In this document: piece after piece, positions 47,110-57,657 of the stretch
Position numbering within the stretch: the stretch's first letter is position 1
How the letters are laid out: every line of letters starts with the position of its first letter
Assembly (NCBI GenBank): GCA_950097015.1
Contig: CATNEN010000015.1
Span: 1,285,501 to 1,349,500 of the forward strand
DNA from: Macrostomum hystrix
Taxonomy: Eukaryota > Platyhelminthes > Macrostomidae
Length of the DNA: 64,000 nucleotides
Reading direction: 5' to 3'
Translations under genes and position numbers: made by a program
The notes under the pieces: generated by a model
Told to the model about the DNA's origin: nothing
Database searches by the model: none
The model's input: only the letters and a program-made list of their open reading frames with translations

Positions 47110-47113
47110 GTGT

Positions 47114-47669
47114 GTTCTTCTTCCTCAAAAGGGAGTTTTGGTTACTAGAAAAAAGTACTTAAAAAATTTTTTTTAAGTAAAACTGATCATCTTTAACACG
47201 TATTGTTTATAAATATCACTTAATTTTCATTTAAAAGTAGTAGAAACACTTTGCTACTAAACTTTTATGAGGCATACTTCATTGGATAGATGATTTGTAA
47301 ACACTAGCGCTTTATGCATTGGTCTGTTTATTAATACTTAAAATATACTTAAGTGGGAACATATTATGATGTCAAAAATGGGGAAGTACGACTTAAATAG
47401 AGAACATTAATAAACACAAAAAATCTTAATGGAGGGTCTGCACATAAAGTTTAAACTGAAACTGGGAAATAAAAGACATTTTGATCATGAAAAAGGAACA
47501 GGAGATCAGTAGCACACTGATCTACTACTGAGATCAGTAGTACTATTGATTTACTAATTGGGATTTAATTAGTAAATATTAAAATTAAAAGGACAAGTGG
47601 CATTGTTGCTTCCAATTGAAGAATTCTTTCTACGAAGCCCGGAATCTTCCTGATATTTCCGAGCATGCC
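47114..47669. other. AT-rich spacer, no gene seen
   Basis: Begins with satellite module-end sequence, then AT-rich unique sequence up to the FReD fragment. No open frame of note. Confidence 0.55.
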
Positions 47670-48125
47670 TGATAAGACAGGCAAATATATTGTTATAGAA
47701 CAGCGCAAATTTAGTTGTCTCTGGCAGCAGCGGAGAAGTTTAATTTTATGCAGTCCTTGACCGATTTCTCAGCTGCTGCTGATCACAGCTCCAGCAGAAG
47801 CCGCACTGAGCGGAGAGTCAGCAACTGGTAGTCTGTCCACCATGACATGTAGCTCGATTTTGGTGTCTCTCTTGAGGGAACGAGTCCGTTTGGATTGAAA
47901 TGGACCACCACCCACCTGTCTTCAAATCATTCGAGCACGATATGTTGCTGTGTATGTCATTGTCGCTGTCCATAGTGGAGAAGCGCGCTCCGTTGTGGTA
48001 CTCCATAGCATCGAATCCGACAGTGGACCTGTCCCTCAGCATCTCTCGGTACGTCATCTCATATTTGGTGCTGGCGTTTCCCACCTGGAATCCAGCATAC
48101 TCAGCATGCAGCTCAGTCCCATTCT
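47670..48125 (-). pseudogene. FReD exon 3 fragment (copy C)
   Basis: Minus-strand sequence matches FReD exon 3 of copies A and B plus its 3' flank (GATAAGACAGGCAAATATATTG). It shows ASTKYEMTYREML, RSTVGFDAME and ARFSTMDSDNDIHSNISC. About 22 bp are then deleted straight after GGWW, shifting the frame and losing the second disulfide cysteine and the NG motif. The 5' side stops abruptly at 48,125 in AT-rich sequence. No exon 1 or 2 is present. Confidence 0.85.
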
Positions 48126-48316
48126 AGAGTAAAAAATAATTAAATATATATAATAAATTATTAAATACAAATATAGAAAATTTATTACACCTGCCCCAAT
48201 CAGGCCCGATGTTCAGCCGACAGCACAGCCACAGCTTTCGCGTGGCGCACCTGAAGGCTGCGTACAGCTGTTCAGTCCATGGACTGGAGCCTGGGGGGAC
48301 GCCCCACCCACCTGGA

Positions 48317-48770
48317 GTTGAAAGCTCCAGAAAAATATTTTTCGCTGCGACTCTAACCCTGGCCTGTGCGCTCTCAGCAACTGTTGCCAGGCAGTTCCAG
48401 CTCACGAGTGTCGGCTGCTTCATCGACCTGACGACTGGCGGAAGAGACGTCAACGAGCTGAAAGACTTCGGCTTCACCCGGTTTGGCCAAGCCAGCCTGC
48501 AGCAGGGAACATTCGAGAACTTCCAGTCCAATGTGTCTGTGCGCAGTTCCACAATGACCCACGACCTCTGCGGAAGCGTGTGCACTCTGGGCGGCTTCCA
48601 GTACATTGCGCTGCAGTCCTGGTAGTGGTGCTATTGTGGCAACGTCTATGGCCGGCAGGGCAGCGCTGCCAGCACTGACTGTAATACGGCATGCTCAGGC
48701 AATGCAACCCAGAACTGCGGAGCTAACTACAGAAACTTCGTGCTCAAGCTGAACTACATCTGCAGTGACT
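48317..48770 (+). pseudogene. WSC-domain secreted protein, copy 1 (nonsense-broken)
   Basis: More than 95% identical by eye to 54,729-55,183. Homology begins at GTTGAAAGCTCC; the ATG and Pro codons of copy 2 are replaced by CCTGGA, so the native start is lost. An upstream in-frame ATG at 48,209 gives an unrelated 40-residue leader. The WSC domain starts SVGCFIDLTTGG but is cut by TAG at 48,623, where copy 2 has GAG in QSWEWCFCGN. The rest of the exon is intact out to the GTGAGC donor, so the damage is recent. Confidence 0.88.
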
Positions 48771-48993
48771 GTGAGCTGCTTCTTTACTGCAAATTTGTAC
48801 TTTTTAACAAACAAAGCCGGAAGTCTGTTGCGATTATGGTTTCAGCAAGCTGAGGCGAACATCTGTCTGTTTCGAAATATACTATCGTTAGCTTTGCTTT
48901 TACGTACCTTTACATGATTTGAGTTCACAAACAAATGGTGCTCTATTTTACTGTGCCTGAGTCAATGTCTGAGTCTCCCCCATTCAATCACAG

Positions 48994-49220
48994 GCTTTGT
49001 CCTCGGCAACCGCACCCTGGTCGGCATCAGCAAGCCGAATGCGCCGGCCTTGTGGAGTCTCAAAGCTCGTGGACCTATCGAGTGCCTCATCCTGTGCGGT
49101 GTCGGCTGCGAGGCGGTGGTCTTCAACCATGAGCAGGGCCTCTGCCACCTGCTGGAGTTCGCTGTGGTGTCAGCTGCTCTCGACAGCGCCGGCAGCGGCG
49201 AGTTCTTCGTCCGTGGCTGA
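48994..49220 (+). pseudogene. WSC-PAN gene copy 1, exon 2 (PAN/Apple-like)
   Basis: Acceptor AATCACAG. With the split codon T|GC it reads CFVLGNRTLVGISKPN, IECLILCGVGCEAVVFN and EQGLCHLLEFAVVSAAL, ending FFVRG and TGA. C-x3-C-x3-C followed by F.....(L)C.L is the pattern of the PAN/Apple domain core. Separated from the broken WSC exon by a 223-nt intron. The reading frame itself is open; it counts as part of the pseudogene because exon 1 carries a stop. Confidence 0.7.
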
Positions 49221-49349
49221 GCCTGAGACAAGCTTTTGAATGCGGTGCAGACGCTGGAGCACAAACATTGTGCACCAGCGATTATCGGAACCACGAACAA
49301 AACCGCGTGTGGTGTCCTTTATTAACTAATTAATACGGCTATTTGATGT

Positions 49350-51735
49350 GGAGTGTGCTGCGGGAATCGAGCGGGAATGTGAGCCAGCATAATTTTTCAA
49401 ATTTTTAAGTAACTAATAATTGCGACCCACATAGCAGCTGGCCACAAAACAAGATCATTAATCTTAGGGCCGGGTTTGAGGCGGCGGTGAATCAAGTAGC
49501 TGTCGAATCCTCTCTCTCCGGAGTTGTCTAGACTCCCCGTAGGAATGACTGATCGCGGCCATAATGTTACTGTATGAACTAGTTTAGGTCATAATTCCCC
49601 TCCAAACCGCGATCAGATATAGGGGCTCACTCGCGCGTTATGAGTGATCATTAAATTCTTCATGTCCCCTCTTCTTTACAGTATTCGAGCCCAGCTCGAC
49701 TTTATGATCTCCCCCTTGTAGATACTCGTAAATGTCACTGTAGGCAGGTCGGCGCCTGCGCTTCCATTGTCCCGGCGGAGTAACAATTGTTGGCCGTCTG
49801 CCGATGGCTGCTCTCGATGAGCACCTGTCGTTTCCCGCCGCCGGTTCATTGGGCAATTGGGGCGGCCTGTCGTCGCTTCGATTCCGCGTTGACAGGCGGG
49901 CGCGAATGTGGGTTGCTTTGATGGATGTCGGGGTTGGCGTGCTGCAAGGCCTATTTAAGCAAGCGCGCTGCGCTGCTCCCTCTAGAACCTCTTTTCTCCC
50001 ACCGGCTCTTCCCCTTCTTCCCTGCCGGACTTACTTTTGCCGGGCCGGACTCCCACCGGACCCAGAGCACCTTTCCGGACCCACTTAGGGCATAGACCCT
50101 AGAGCTCATAGCTCCACAGTTAGCGCAGGCCCATTGCCTGTCCCCATTCCCCCTGAGCGCGAGCCACCTCTTTAGGTGAGCCGTTTAAATTGAGCCTTGA
50201 GCTCCAAGCGTGTTGGCCCCTGCCGACTCGCAGCATCTTTCCCTTCCCGGCCTTTGCTGTCTTACCCCATCCTCTTCCCCGAGAACAACGGGATTGCAGC
50301 ACGCAGCCGAAGCGACTTCAGCTAAGTAACCCGCGCAGCGGTTTTTGCAATTATTGCTCCTAAGGGGCTTTCTGTTAATTAGGCGGCTATTAGTGGGCAC
50401 GAGCTTAGGATTCGAGGCTTAATATACGGACTATTCATTCGCCAATTATTAAAACATTAGGCCAAACTTAATAACAATTTAAATCTTTTCCGCCATGCTG
50501 TTATTTCCTCTTTATTTTCTCATTAGACAGCGCTCTACCATGAGTGGCTAATCTATTAGGGGAATGGGCTCTGGCACAGCCGAGCTGAAAGCTGCGGCAG
50601 GAAGGCAATTGTGAGCGCGCATGAGAGTAATATGGAGCTAGGGATGTGCAAGTACCATGCGGAGTGTAGCACGTGTTTTCTTTCTGCCCAGGGGTGGGAA
50701 TTCCTTGGCGGGTTATTCCTCTCTTCCTGGCGGATCGAGGAGTGCGTGTCAAACTCCCCTGCCGATTGAGTCTTCCTTCTGTTCCCCGCCTCTCGCATCC
50801 GCCGGGCGGGGACACTCGCGGGGCGTGTACCCATGGGTCAGCTGACGGGACAGCGTGGAGGGATTCCTGCACCCGAAGGCACAGGTCTCCTTCCTGCCAA
50901 GCCTGCTCAAAAAGCGACTGCAGGTGTGAGGCATCGCAGACCTTAGCCCGTGGGCCTGGTCTGACTCATACCTCACAGGCACTGTGTCCCGCCGGTGCGA
51001 GCCTTAATGTACAGAATGTGTCTGATGTCCCATGAGTGGGATTCTGGCTATGGATTTCTCTTTCGGGTTCTGAGTACCACCTTTCTAGACCACTGTAGCG
51101 CAAATTCAGGAATCCCCTGGTGAGGCGTGTCTCGATCCATTCTGGGGTCTTCACCCTAGTCTAAAACGGAAGTTACAGAAGGCTCTATTTTTTCGGCTTG
51201 TCTAAGATCTGTGTGACAAACTAGGAGCTGCGAGCTCCGGGGACCCAAGTTCCCAAATGTCTGCGGTGGCAACGTAGGCGCATTGGGTGGTGGCGCTACC
51301 CTAGATCATTTTTCCGCTTTGCCGATAGCCTTTCCGCATTTCTAAGACAAGAGCCTAGGCCGAGTCGACCACTGCTACCAAGGTTAGGGGTCAGTTACGA
51401 ACATGCTACTGATGACAGTAGGCTACCTAGCCCTGTCCTATCCGCTTGCGGGTAGCCCGACATCTATTTAGACTTTTAGCCGGTTTCGAGCACTGCTTGG
51501 GGTAGGCACGGCAGTCATGCCTGTGGCCTATGGGTTGAGTGGGACTGGCCAGCCTGAGGCCGAGAGGACCACTCCCTGCATCCACTGTCTCTCCCTTCAT
51601 CTCTCCCTTCATCCCTCTTTCCGCGGCAACTCGCGAGACTTTGCGGTACGACTTCTGACTCTATCGCCATCCCCACACCCCTTTCCTTCACGAGGACAGA
51701 TCATCGGATTGCAAACCCGCAGCTATTTCATATTG
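49350..51735. mobile_element. 2.4-kb non-coding insertion (LTR-type sequence?)
   Basis: The sequence after WSC copy 1 matches that after copy 2 up to about 49,350 and again from about 51,740 (ACTGTGATTTAGAGACCGAA). The 2.4 kb between is absent at copy 2. It holds a TATA-like CCTATTTAAGCAAGCG at about 49,949 with GC-rich sequence after it, as in an LTR promoter, but no Gag or Pol frame and no paired LTRs that I could see. Exact ends are uncertain. Confidence 0.5.
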
Positions 51736-51820
51736 AATCTCAATAATTCTTTACTGTGATTTAGAGACCGAACTTTAAGAGGCTTAGCAGTGTGATCAAC
51801 TAGTCGCAAAAATAGCCAAC

Positions 51821-52063
51821 AAAAGTATACTCAGCAACATTTCAAAAGTGTGACACCCGTGACGAGAGGCGATAATTTGTCTCAGTTGAGACGCGAATAG
51901 CAAGCTAAAAACCGCCAAAATTTGCCAGCAGTTTAGGTACTCTCACTGATGCAAGCATCAACCCGCGTCCCCAGTACCGCAGTCTCCGATGCATGGAGCG
52001 AGTCCCGTCATTCTAGACTCAAGTGAGAGAAATTTTCACTGAGTCTGTTGCTGAGTATATTTG
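51821..52063. mobile_element. MITE with ~19-bp terminal inverted repeats
   Basis: Left end AAAAGTATACTCAGCAACA; right end TGTTGCTGAGTATATTTG. These are inverted complements with one or two mismatches, 243 bp apart. There is no coding sequence. Size and ends fit a non-autonomous DNA transposon. Confidence 0.75.
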
Positions 52064-52399
52064 ATTTGACAAAACATTTGTGTGTTTATTTACTAGAAAT
52101 TGAGCTTCTTGAGAATTATACTCGTATATCTCTGGTTATAAAAGCGAGAGAAATTGCATGAACACAAATGTTGTACATTATTTGCGCCTTAGCGAGCAAT
52201 GTACTGTAAGCTCCCTTAACTCCCTTGTGCAGAATGTAGAAATAAAATAAGGTGTCTTCGTCTGCAGCTGTGCTAAATCGGCTTTTTGGATGCTCATCTC
52301 ACTGGATCTCACCAGGGTTCAACTGAATGGTGTGTTGACCAGCTTTCTACTCGGTTGCGACTGATTGGTTGACGCACTAGGCGAGGATCCTGTGGTCCC

Positions 52400-52800
52400 A
52401 TCCATATTAAGGCTCGATCAGTGAAATGGGAGAAATTTTTATCAGTGTGTCCATATTTGGCTGGTTGCACTCGTTGAAGGTTCAGCAGCTCCGTCTAGAT
52501 AAAGATGCATGACTACCGAAGTTGGAGATGATGCAGGAACATTCAGGTGATGAGCTGATAAAGTTTGAAGGCTTGGCAAGGCCGCACTGAGGCGCAGAGC
52601 GAGTTCGTTTATACGGGTATGAAATTTTCCAGCTCTTATTGGAAAAAGCTGACCCTCGGCCAGAACCGATGACCTATCCCGACGGTCTGAAGGGCTGGCG
52701 ACTTTTGATTCAGAAGATGCGCAATAAAACGTTGGCCCGTGTACTTGAGCTTCGTGTGCTGGCGTTTCTCCGTTCGGATTCAGCAAAGAATAGTCAGCGG
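52400..52800 (+). mobile_element. Dispersed repeat, copy 2
   Basis: Matches 20,810-21,222 over its length (GATGATGCAGGAACATTCAG, CAGAAGATGCGCAATAAAAC, GTTCGGATTCAGCAAAGAAT), at perhaps 75-80% identity by eye. It lacks the tRNA-like head. No coding capacity. Confidence 0.8.
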
Positions 52801-53174
52801 GGGATTTTTCCTTGGTAATTTTTTTCTTGGTATAAAAATGGGCGAGAAGATGGCCAGGTAGTCCTACTGTTAACTTTCCTAACGAGAGTCCAAATTTGAA
52901 GCTGTCACTCTAGTTGCGAATACAAAAGAAGCAATATGCAACCAATATGAATATTTTTAAACCGTGGTCTTCAAACTCTGAATGGTAAGTTGTCAGACAG
53001 ATGGAGAAAATGTACTAAGTTCTGAGGAAAATTGAGCTATGACAGCCACTTAGTCACTGCACGCGCTCAAATAGATTTCGTCACAGCATAGACCTACCAT
53101 CATGTCCCTCGGATTCTCTCCCTTTCTGCATGCAGAAGGCCTATGGTATAGATTCCCTCATTATCATTTGTCGT
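52801..53174. other. Spacer without recognised feature
   Basis: No open frame, repeat or duplicated sequence was noticed. Confidence 0.5.
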
Positions 53175-53721
53175 CTTCACCTTGCCAGTCATCTTAAGAG
53201 CGATGCATTCGCGGCCGCTTTCGAGTCTTGGAGGCTGGAGCTGGCCGATACGGAGATGCCAGCCGAGCTGTGCTCTCTGGTGTGAAGGACGGCTTCCGTA
53301 TTCGCAATGTCTGCGGCGCCTTCAAAGTGGTTGATCAGGAGAACCACGGCTCCATCCGTCATGCTGCTGTCCAAGCCCTGATCCAAGAAGAGTTACGGAC
53401 TGGGAGGTACCGCGTTTGTAGTCAGCCGACTATCGTCAGAGCCATTGGCGCCATTCCCAAGCCTGTTGGACGCATCCGGCTCATCCATGACTGCAGCCAG
53501 CCACGGGGCGCCGCTGTCAACCACATGTTCGCGGGCCAGCAGCATTTGCCAGGAGGCTGCGCAGGGGCATGTGCAAGGTGGACTTGAGTCAAGCCTATCG
53601 CTCCTGCGGCATCCACCCGAGTAATCACTGCCTTACCGGCTCAAAGTTCACCTTTGATGGCGATTTCAAGCCGACCTACGTGGTGGACATCCGGCTGCAG
53701 TTTGGCAGTAAAAGATGCTAG
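53175..53721 (+). pseudogene. Reverse transcriptase scrap, DIRS-like
   Basis: Three frames must be combined: FESWRLELADTEMPAEL, then KDGFRIRNVCGAFKVVDQEN to LIQEELRTGRYR, IVRAIGAIPKPVGRIRLIHD and CSQPRGAAVNH, then CKVDLSQAYRSCGIHPSNH ending FTFDGDF before TAG. The IPKP.G..RLIHDCS.P.G..(V)N and K(V)DL..AYR blocks are typical of tyrosine-recombinase (DIRS/Ngaro-type) retroelement reverse transcriptases. It lacks the catalytic DD box and all other domains. Confidence 0.8.
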
Positions 53722-53739
53722 AAACTGCTGCTGATATCA

Positions 53740-54720
53740 CCACCTTGTATAGAATTCAGGCGAGCAGGTCATGTTCTTTTTATCGTAAGGCAGGAAGTGA
53801 AAATAAATATTGGAAGTAGAACCCAGAAAAGTTAGCTCTGCTTAACTTTAACTGAAAGAATAACTTTGATGACAGACAACTAAAACTGAATTAAACTAGT
53901 CAGAATTTCTGGAAATGGACTATTTTACAAACTGGAAAAACAGGCTGACAACCAAGTTAGCGTTGAGTTCCTTAGAATTCTTTCTCTCGGACAGAGAAAT
54001 AACGTTTCTGCCCGCCCACCCGCCCGCCCACCCGCCCGCCCACCCGCCCGCCCGCCTGTCCGCGGTGCCGCCCTAGAACCACGCACCAGTTTGCCGTGAA
54101 TGCATTGCATTCAATATGACTGGCAAGGAGAAGGCGAAAAATGCTGAGAATCTGATAGCCAATAAGCAGAATTAAGCGAGCGCAACTGACAAGACCAATT
54201 GGCCAGGTGCAGCTGTTTGCCAGGCCATGTACAGGATCAGTAACAAAAAGACAGGCTATATTTTACCTCTCTCCATTGCATATCCGTTTCCTTGGTGACA
54301 TGTCGTAGAGTGTTTGCTCATCCCACTTTCTGCCAATAACTATGCATTTGTTTTAATATAATGGAAAGAACTGCTAGGTCACTCCTCACTCCCACTTGCC
54401 ATGCGAGCACCAGCTGGGATGCAAGCAAGAACGCAGCCCAGGATAAAATGTTGCAATTCTATAAAAATCTATTTTTCATGTGCGGCAACTCATTCCAAGT
54501 TTCTTTTTTTTAACAAAAAATACTTGGCGCATTTAGTCTGGAGCGGTCCATATAAAAAGCCTTTCTTATTGAAGACCTGGACCAGACTTGCTATCGCAAC
54601 CACCAATCAGAAATTTCCATTCCCACTACTAGCATAAAGGCAGTTGTCGATTTTCCTCTTTCAGAATTCTGTAGCCCGAGTGTAGCCTGAGATTTCAGCT
54701 GTTAGTGAGCTGGAACTTCT
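53740..54720. other. Spacer upstream of WSC-PAN copy 2
   Basis: No gene seen apart from the CCCG/CCCA tract at 54,011-54,056. The last 60 bp are the likely 5' UTR of the WSC-PAN gene, ending TTCTAAAATG. Confidence 0.5.
54011..54056. repeat. CCCG/CCCA simple repeat
   Basis: About 46 bp of four-base CCCG and CCCA units. The Gly/Ala/Arg ORF on the minus strand is an artefact of it. Confidence 0.9.
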
Positions 54721-54723
54721 AAA

Positions 54724-55183
54724 ATGCCCGTTGAAAGCTCCAGAAAAATATTTTTCGCTGCGACTCTAACCCTGGCCTGTGCGCTCTCAGCAACTGTTGC
54801 CAGGCAGTTCCAGCTCACGAGTGTCGGCTGCTTCATCGACCTGACGACTGGCGGAAGAGACGTCAACGAGCTGAAAGACTTCGGCTTCACCCGGTTTGGC
54901 CAAGCCAGCCTGCAGCAGGGAACATACGAGTACTTCCAGTCCAATGTGTCTGTGCGCAGTTCCACAATGACCCACGACCTCTGCGGCAGCGTGTGCGCTC
55001 TGGGCGGCTTCCAGTACATTGCGCTGCAGTCCTGGGAGTGGTGCTTTTGTGGCAACGTCTATGGCCGGCAGGGCAGCGCTGCCAGCACTGACTGTAATAC
55101 GGCATGCTTCGGCAATGCAACCCAGAACTGCGGAGCTAACTACAGAAACTTCGTGCTCAAGCTGAACTACATCTGCAGTGACT
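54724..55183 (+). CDS. WSC-PAN secreted protein, exon 1 (signal peptide, WSC)
   Basis: The ATG at 54,724 starts MPVESSRKIFFAATLTLACA, a signal peptide probably cleaved at ATVA|RQ. One WSC domain follows: SVGCFIDLTTGG, MTHDLCGSVCALGG, YIALQSWEWCFCGNVYG, STDCNTACFGNATQNCGA. All eight expected cysteines and the W.CFCGN / C.G....CGG-type motifs are there. WSC domains bind carbohydrate on cell-wall sensors and secreted animal proteins. The donor GTGAGC after ICSDC's first base gives phase 1. ORF read-through to 55,266 is intron. A PAN-like exon at 56,210 completes the gene, about 227 residues. Confidence 0.88.
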
Positions 55184-55279
55184 GTGAGCTGCTTCTTTAC
55201 TGCAAATTTGTACTTTTTAACAAACAAAGCCGGAAGTCTGTTACGATTATGGTTTCAGCAAGCTGAGGCGAACATCTGT

Positions 55280-55833
55280 TGTGAGCTGCGACTCACAATT
55301 CCCTTGCACCGACCCCAGAATTCTTTTAGCCTTTCACCCCAGCCATCTGGGCGATAAATAGAAGACAACAATAGAATCGTTGCGTTTTTCGCTGCTTTGA
55401 CTCGTTTGACCCCTGCCAGTAAGATACGCGTTTAACGATTCATTCATTTCCTGCTCTCTTCATCATACACTTGCTTAACCTTCCCGACCTCAGTGTCCTC
55501 TGATTGGACACGAGTGGCCAACCGCTCATCCAAAGATCCTCTATCCTTCCGCGTCTGCCCTCGAGTCTGCGAAGTGTCGGTACGCCTCCAGACCGCTACC
55601 CACATCACTCTGGTGCTGTTGAGTGGCCGCCTGCTCAGTCATCCGCGTATCCTTCTCGCAGGGCTAAGCGAGTGTCTGTCCGCTCCTAGCCCCTCATCTC
55701 TACCTCGGAGTGTCATTACGCCTCGAGGGTCGCCGCTCCCCTTCCCTCCTCCACGGCAAGCTCTAGGCAGTCCGGACCCGAACCCCGACTACCCGTCTGC
55801 TGTCCGCTCGACGGTAACGGATATTACAGCACA
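55280..55833. mobile_element. Solo-LTR-like insertion, 554 bp, 5-bp duplication TCTGT
   Basis: Begins TGTGAGCTGC, ends TTACAGCACA, and is flanked by TCTGT at 55,275-55,279 and 55,834-55,838. It lies in the WSC-PAN copy 2 intron. The paralogous intron of copy 1 is the empty site (CATCTGTCTGTTTCG). GC-rich, no coding frame. Confidence 0.75.
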
Positions 55834-55911
55834 TCTGTCTATGCAGCAATGCAAATCGAATTGACTATCGTGATCTTTATAGCTAGCTTCGAGTTCACAA
55901 ATGGTGCTCAT

Positions 55912-56160
55912 TTTTGTTACAACTTGAATTGATGAGGAAGACTAAGACAGCATCTGATAGTTTGCACTGTATAATGCGCTGCTTGGTGGATGTTATTCCT
56001 CCCATCGATCGGCTCTTGTATTTCTTCTTTGAGCTGAGATGTCTCGATCTACTAAGCTGTAGCTGCACTTGCTACGGAGTCATTGACATTAGACAGAAGA
56101 CAAAGTTGGGCTTTGTGCCAACTAAATAAATAAAAGTTCAAAGCCAAAACCACAACAATT
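55912..56160. mobile_element. Second intron insertion, ~250 bp
   Basis: Absent from copy 1, where GGTGCTC is followed at once by ATTTTACTGTGCCTGAG. It ends in an A-rich stretch (AACTAAATAAATAAAAG), suggesting a 3'-truncated retroposon. A 71-codon open frame runs through it; I do not recognise the protein. Confidence 0.5.
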
Positions 56161-56209
56161 TTATTACTGTGCCTGAGTCAATTCCTGAGACTCCTCTGCT
56201 CAATCACAG

Positions 56210-56433
56210 GCTTTGTCCTCGGCAACCGCACCCTGGTCGGCATCAGCAAGCCGAATGCACCGGCCTTCTCGAGTCTCAAAGCTCGTAGACTCACTGAGTG
56301 CATCTTTCTCTGCGGTGTCGGCTGCGAGGCGGTGGTCTTCAACCATGAGCAGGGCCTCTGCCACCTGCTGGAGTTCGCAGTGGTGCCAGCTGCTCTCGAC
56401 AGCGCCAGCAGCGAGTTCTTCGTCCGCGGCTGA
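56210..56433 (+). CDS. WSC-PAN secreted protein, exon 2 (PAN/Apple-like)
   Basis: The acceptor CAATCACAG joins with the split codon T|GC. It encodes CFVLGNRTLVGISKPN, LTECIFLCGVGCEAVVFN and EQGLCHLLEFAVVPAAL, ending EFFVRG then TGA. The closely spaced Cys triplet, the F.(H/Y)N core and the Cys-His-Leu are what is expected of a short PAN/Apple domain, a protein- or sugar-binding module. The exon is found by homology to copy 1 and by splice logic; the frame has no start of its own. The match in reading frame, phase and stop between two diverged copies argues that it is real coding sequence. Confidence 0.75.
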
Positions 56434-56639
56434 GCCTGAGGCAAGCTTTTGAGTGCGGTACAAATGCTCGAGCACGAACATTGTGTGTGCACCTAGGATT
56501 GTCGGGATCACCAATCATGTCGCGTGTGGTGTCCTTTAAACTAGTTACTAGAGATATTTAATCTCGTTCTTAACTGTGATTTTGAAACCGAGCAGTGAAC
56601 TTTAAGAGGCCTAGCAGACTGTGATGAACTAGTGAGGTT

Positions 56640-57165
56640 CGCAAGCGAAAGTGTTATTTTTTAAGGCATTGTGCCCGTGGCGCATTCTTTCGCTCCTTTT
56701 TGTGTTGCGCCTACCTTCGCCGCGTGCCCCCCGGCTCTGCACCTTTGGCTGCTCACCTGCTTTGCTCTCTGCACGCGCTTGCCAAAATATTTTTTTCCGC
56801 TGTTACTGAGCTCAAAAACCTGCGTTCTCATTTCATTTTAATCTTCGACTTACCGTTAAAGCATCATTTTAGCCACTGATTTTCATAACACTGTATGCTA
56901 TCGCTATCCAAATACATGTCTTGGTGAGGGGATCGCCCCACTCCTCCCTGCTCGTGCCTTCGCAATTTTTCGCAAGGATAAACACATTGGTTGTCTTTAT
57001 CAAAGCAGATAAGCAGTTGGCTGTCCCTGTGAAAGCAGATAAGCATATTGGCTGTCCCTGTGAAAGCAGATAAGCATATTGGCTGCCTCTGTGATAAGCA
57101 TACCTGTCAGATTATTAATCGCAATCACCGACTAACAGTATAACTACAAAGGGGTGATTTTGTTC
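56640..57165. other. Spacer with a small tandem repeat
   Basis: Homology to the copy 1 flank ends near 56,632. Three ~31-bp units with GCAGATAAGCATATTGGCTG lie at 57,003-57,105. No gene seen. Confidence 0.55.
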
Positions 57166-57256
57166 GGCACCCGAACGGAACAAGGCAAGCACACGAAACT
57201 CAAGAAAACAGGCCAATTTTTTGCGCATCTTCTAAAAACAAGAATCAAGTCGCCAG
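57166..57256 (-). mobile_element. Dispersed repeat, copy 3 (fragment)
   Basis: Reverse complement of the 3' end of the 20,810-21,222 repeat (GCGCATCTTCT, AAGTCGCCAGCTCAGA). It is followed at about 57,318 by a short piece of SINE family 1 body (GCAGATGTACACGCCTGAGTG). Confidence 0.7.
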
Positions 57257-57550
57257 CTCAGATTTTTTAGACAAAGTCAGATTTGTCTCATAATATTTGT
57301 ATTCACAAATTATCACTGCAGATGTACACGCCTGAGTGAGCGTGTGCCCCATTGTGCTGCAGGAGGTGCGAGATGGTAGGCAACACCGTGAAGTGCACTG
57401 CTGAACCGCCGGATGGCAAATCAACTCCGTCTCTAAAAATAAACTGCAATATATGAGGAGGAAGAACTGAAGCGACTTTCGCGAAGACCACCGCTGGCAC
57501 TAGCTCTACAATTTTCCAGAACGGAGTTCTTGCTACCAGCTCCTGCGTCC

Positions 57551-57657
57551 TGAGGGAACTGCAGGGCTGAGCGGGGGGAGCTGCAGGACTGAGCGGAGGG
57601 AACTGCAGGACTGAGCGGAGGGAACTGCGGGACTGAGCGGAGGGAACTGCAGGACTG
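57551..57657 (-). repeat. 22-bp minisatellite, inverted arm, about 5 copies
   Basis: Units with GAGGGAACTGCAGGACTGAG are the reverse complement of the array at 58,267-58,620, about 600 bp away. Confidence 0.92.

Noticed and set aside
48124-48606. 160-codon minus-strand ORF across WSC copy 1
   Set aside because: Antisense shadow of the WSC exon; the same shadow recurs at copy 2.
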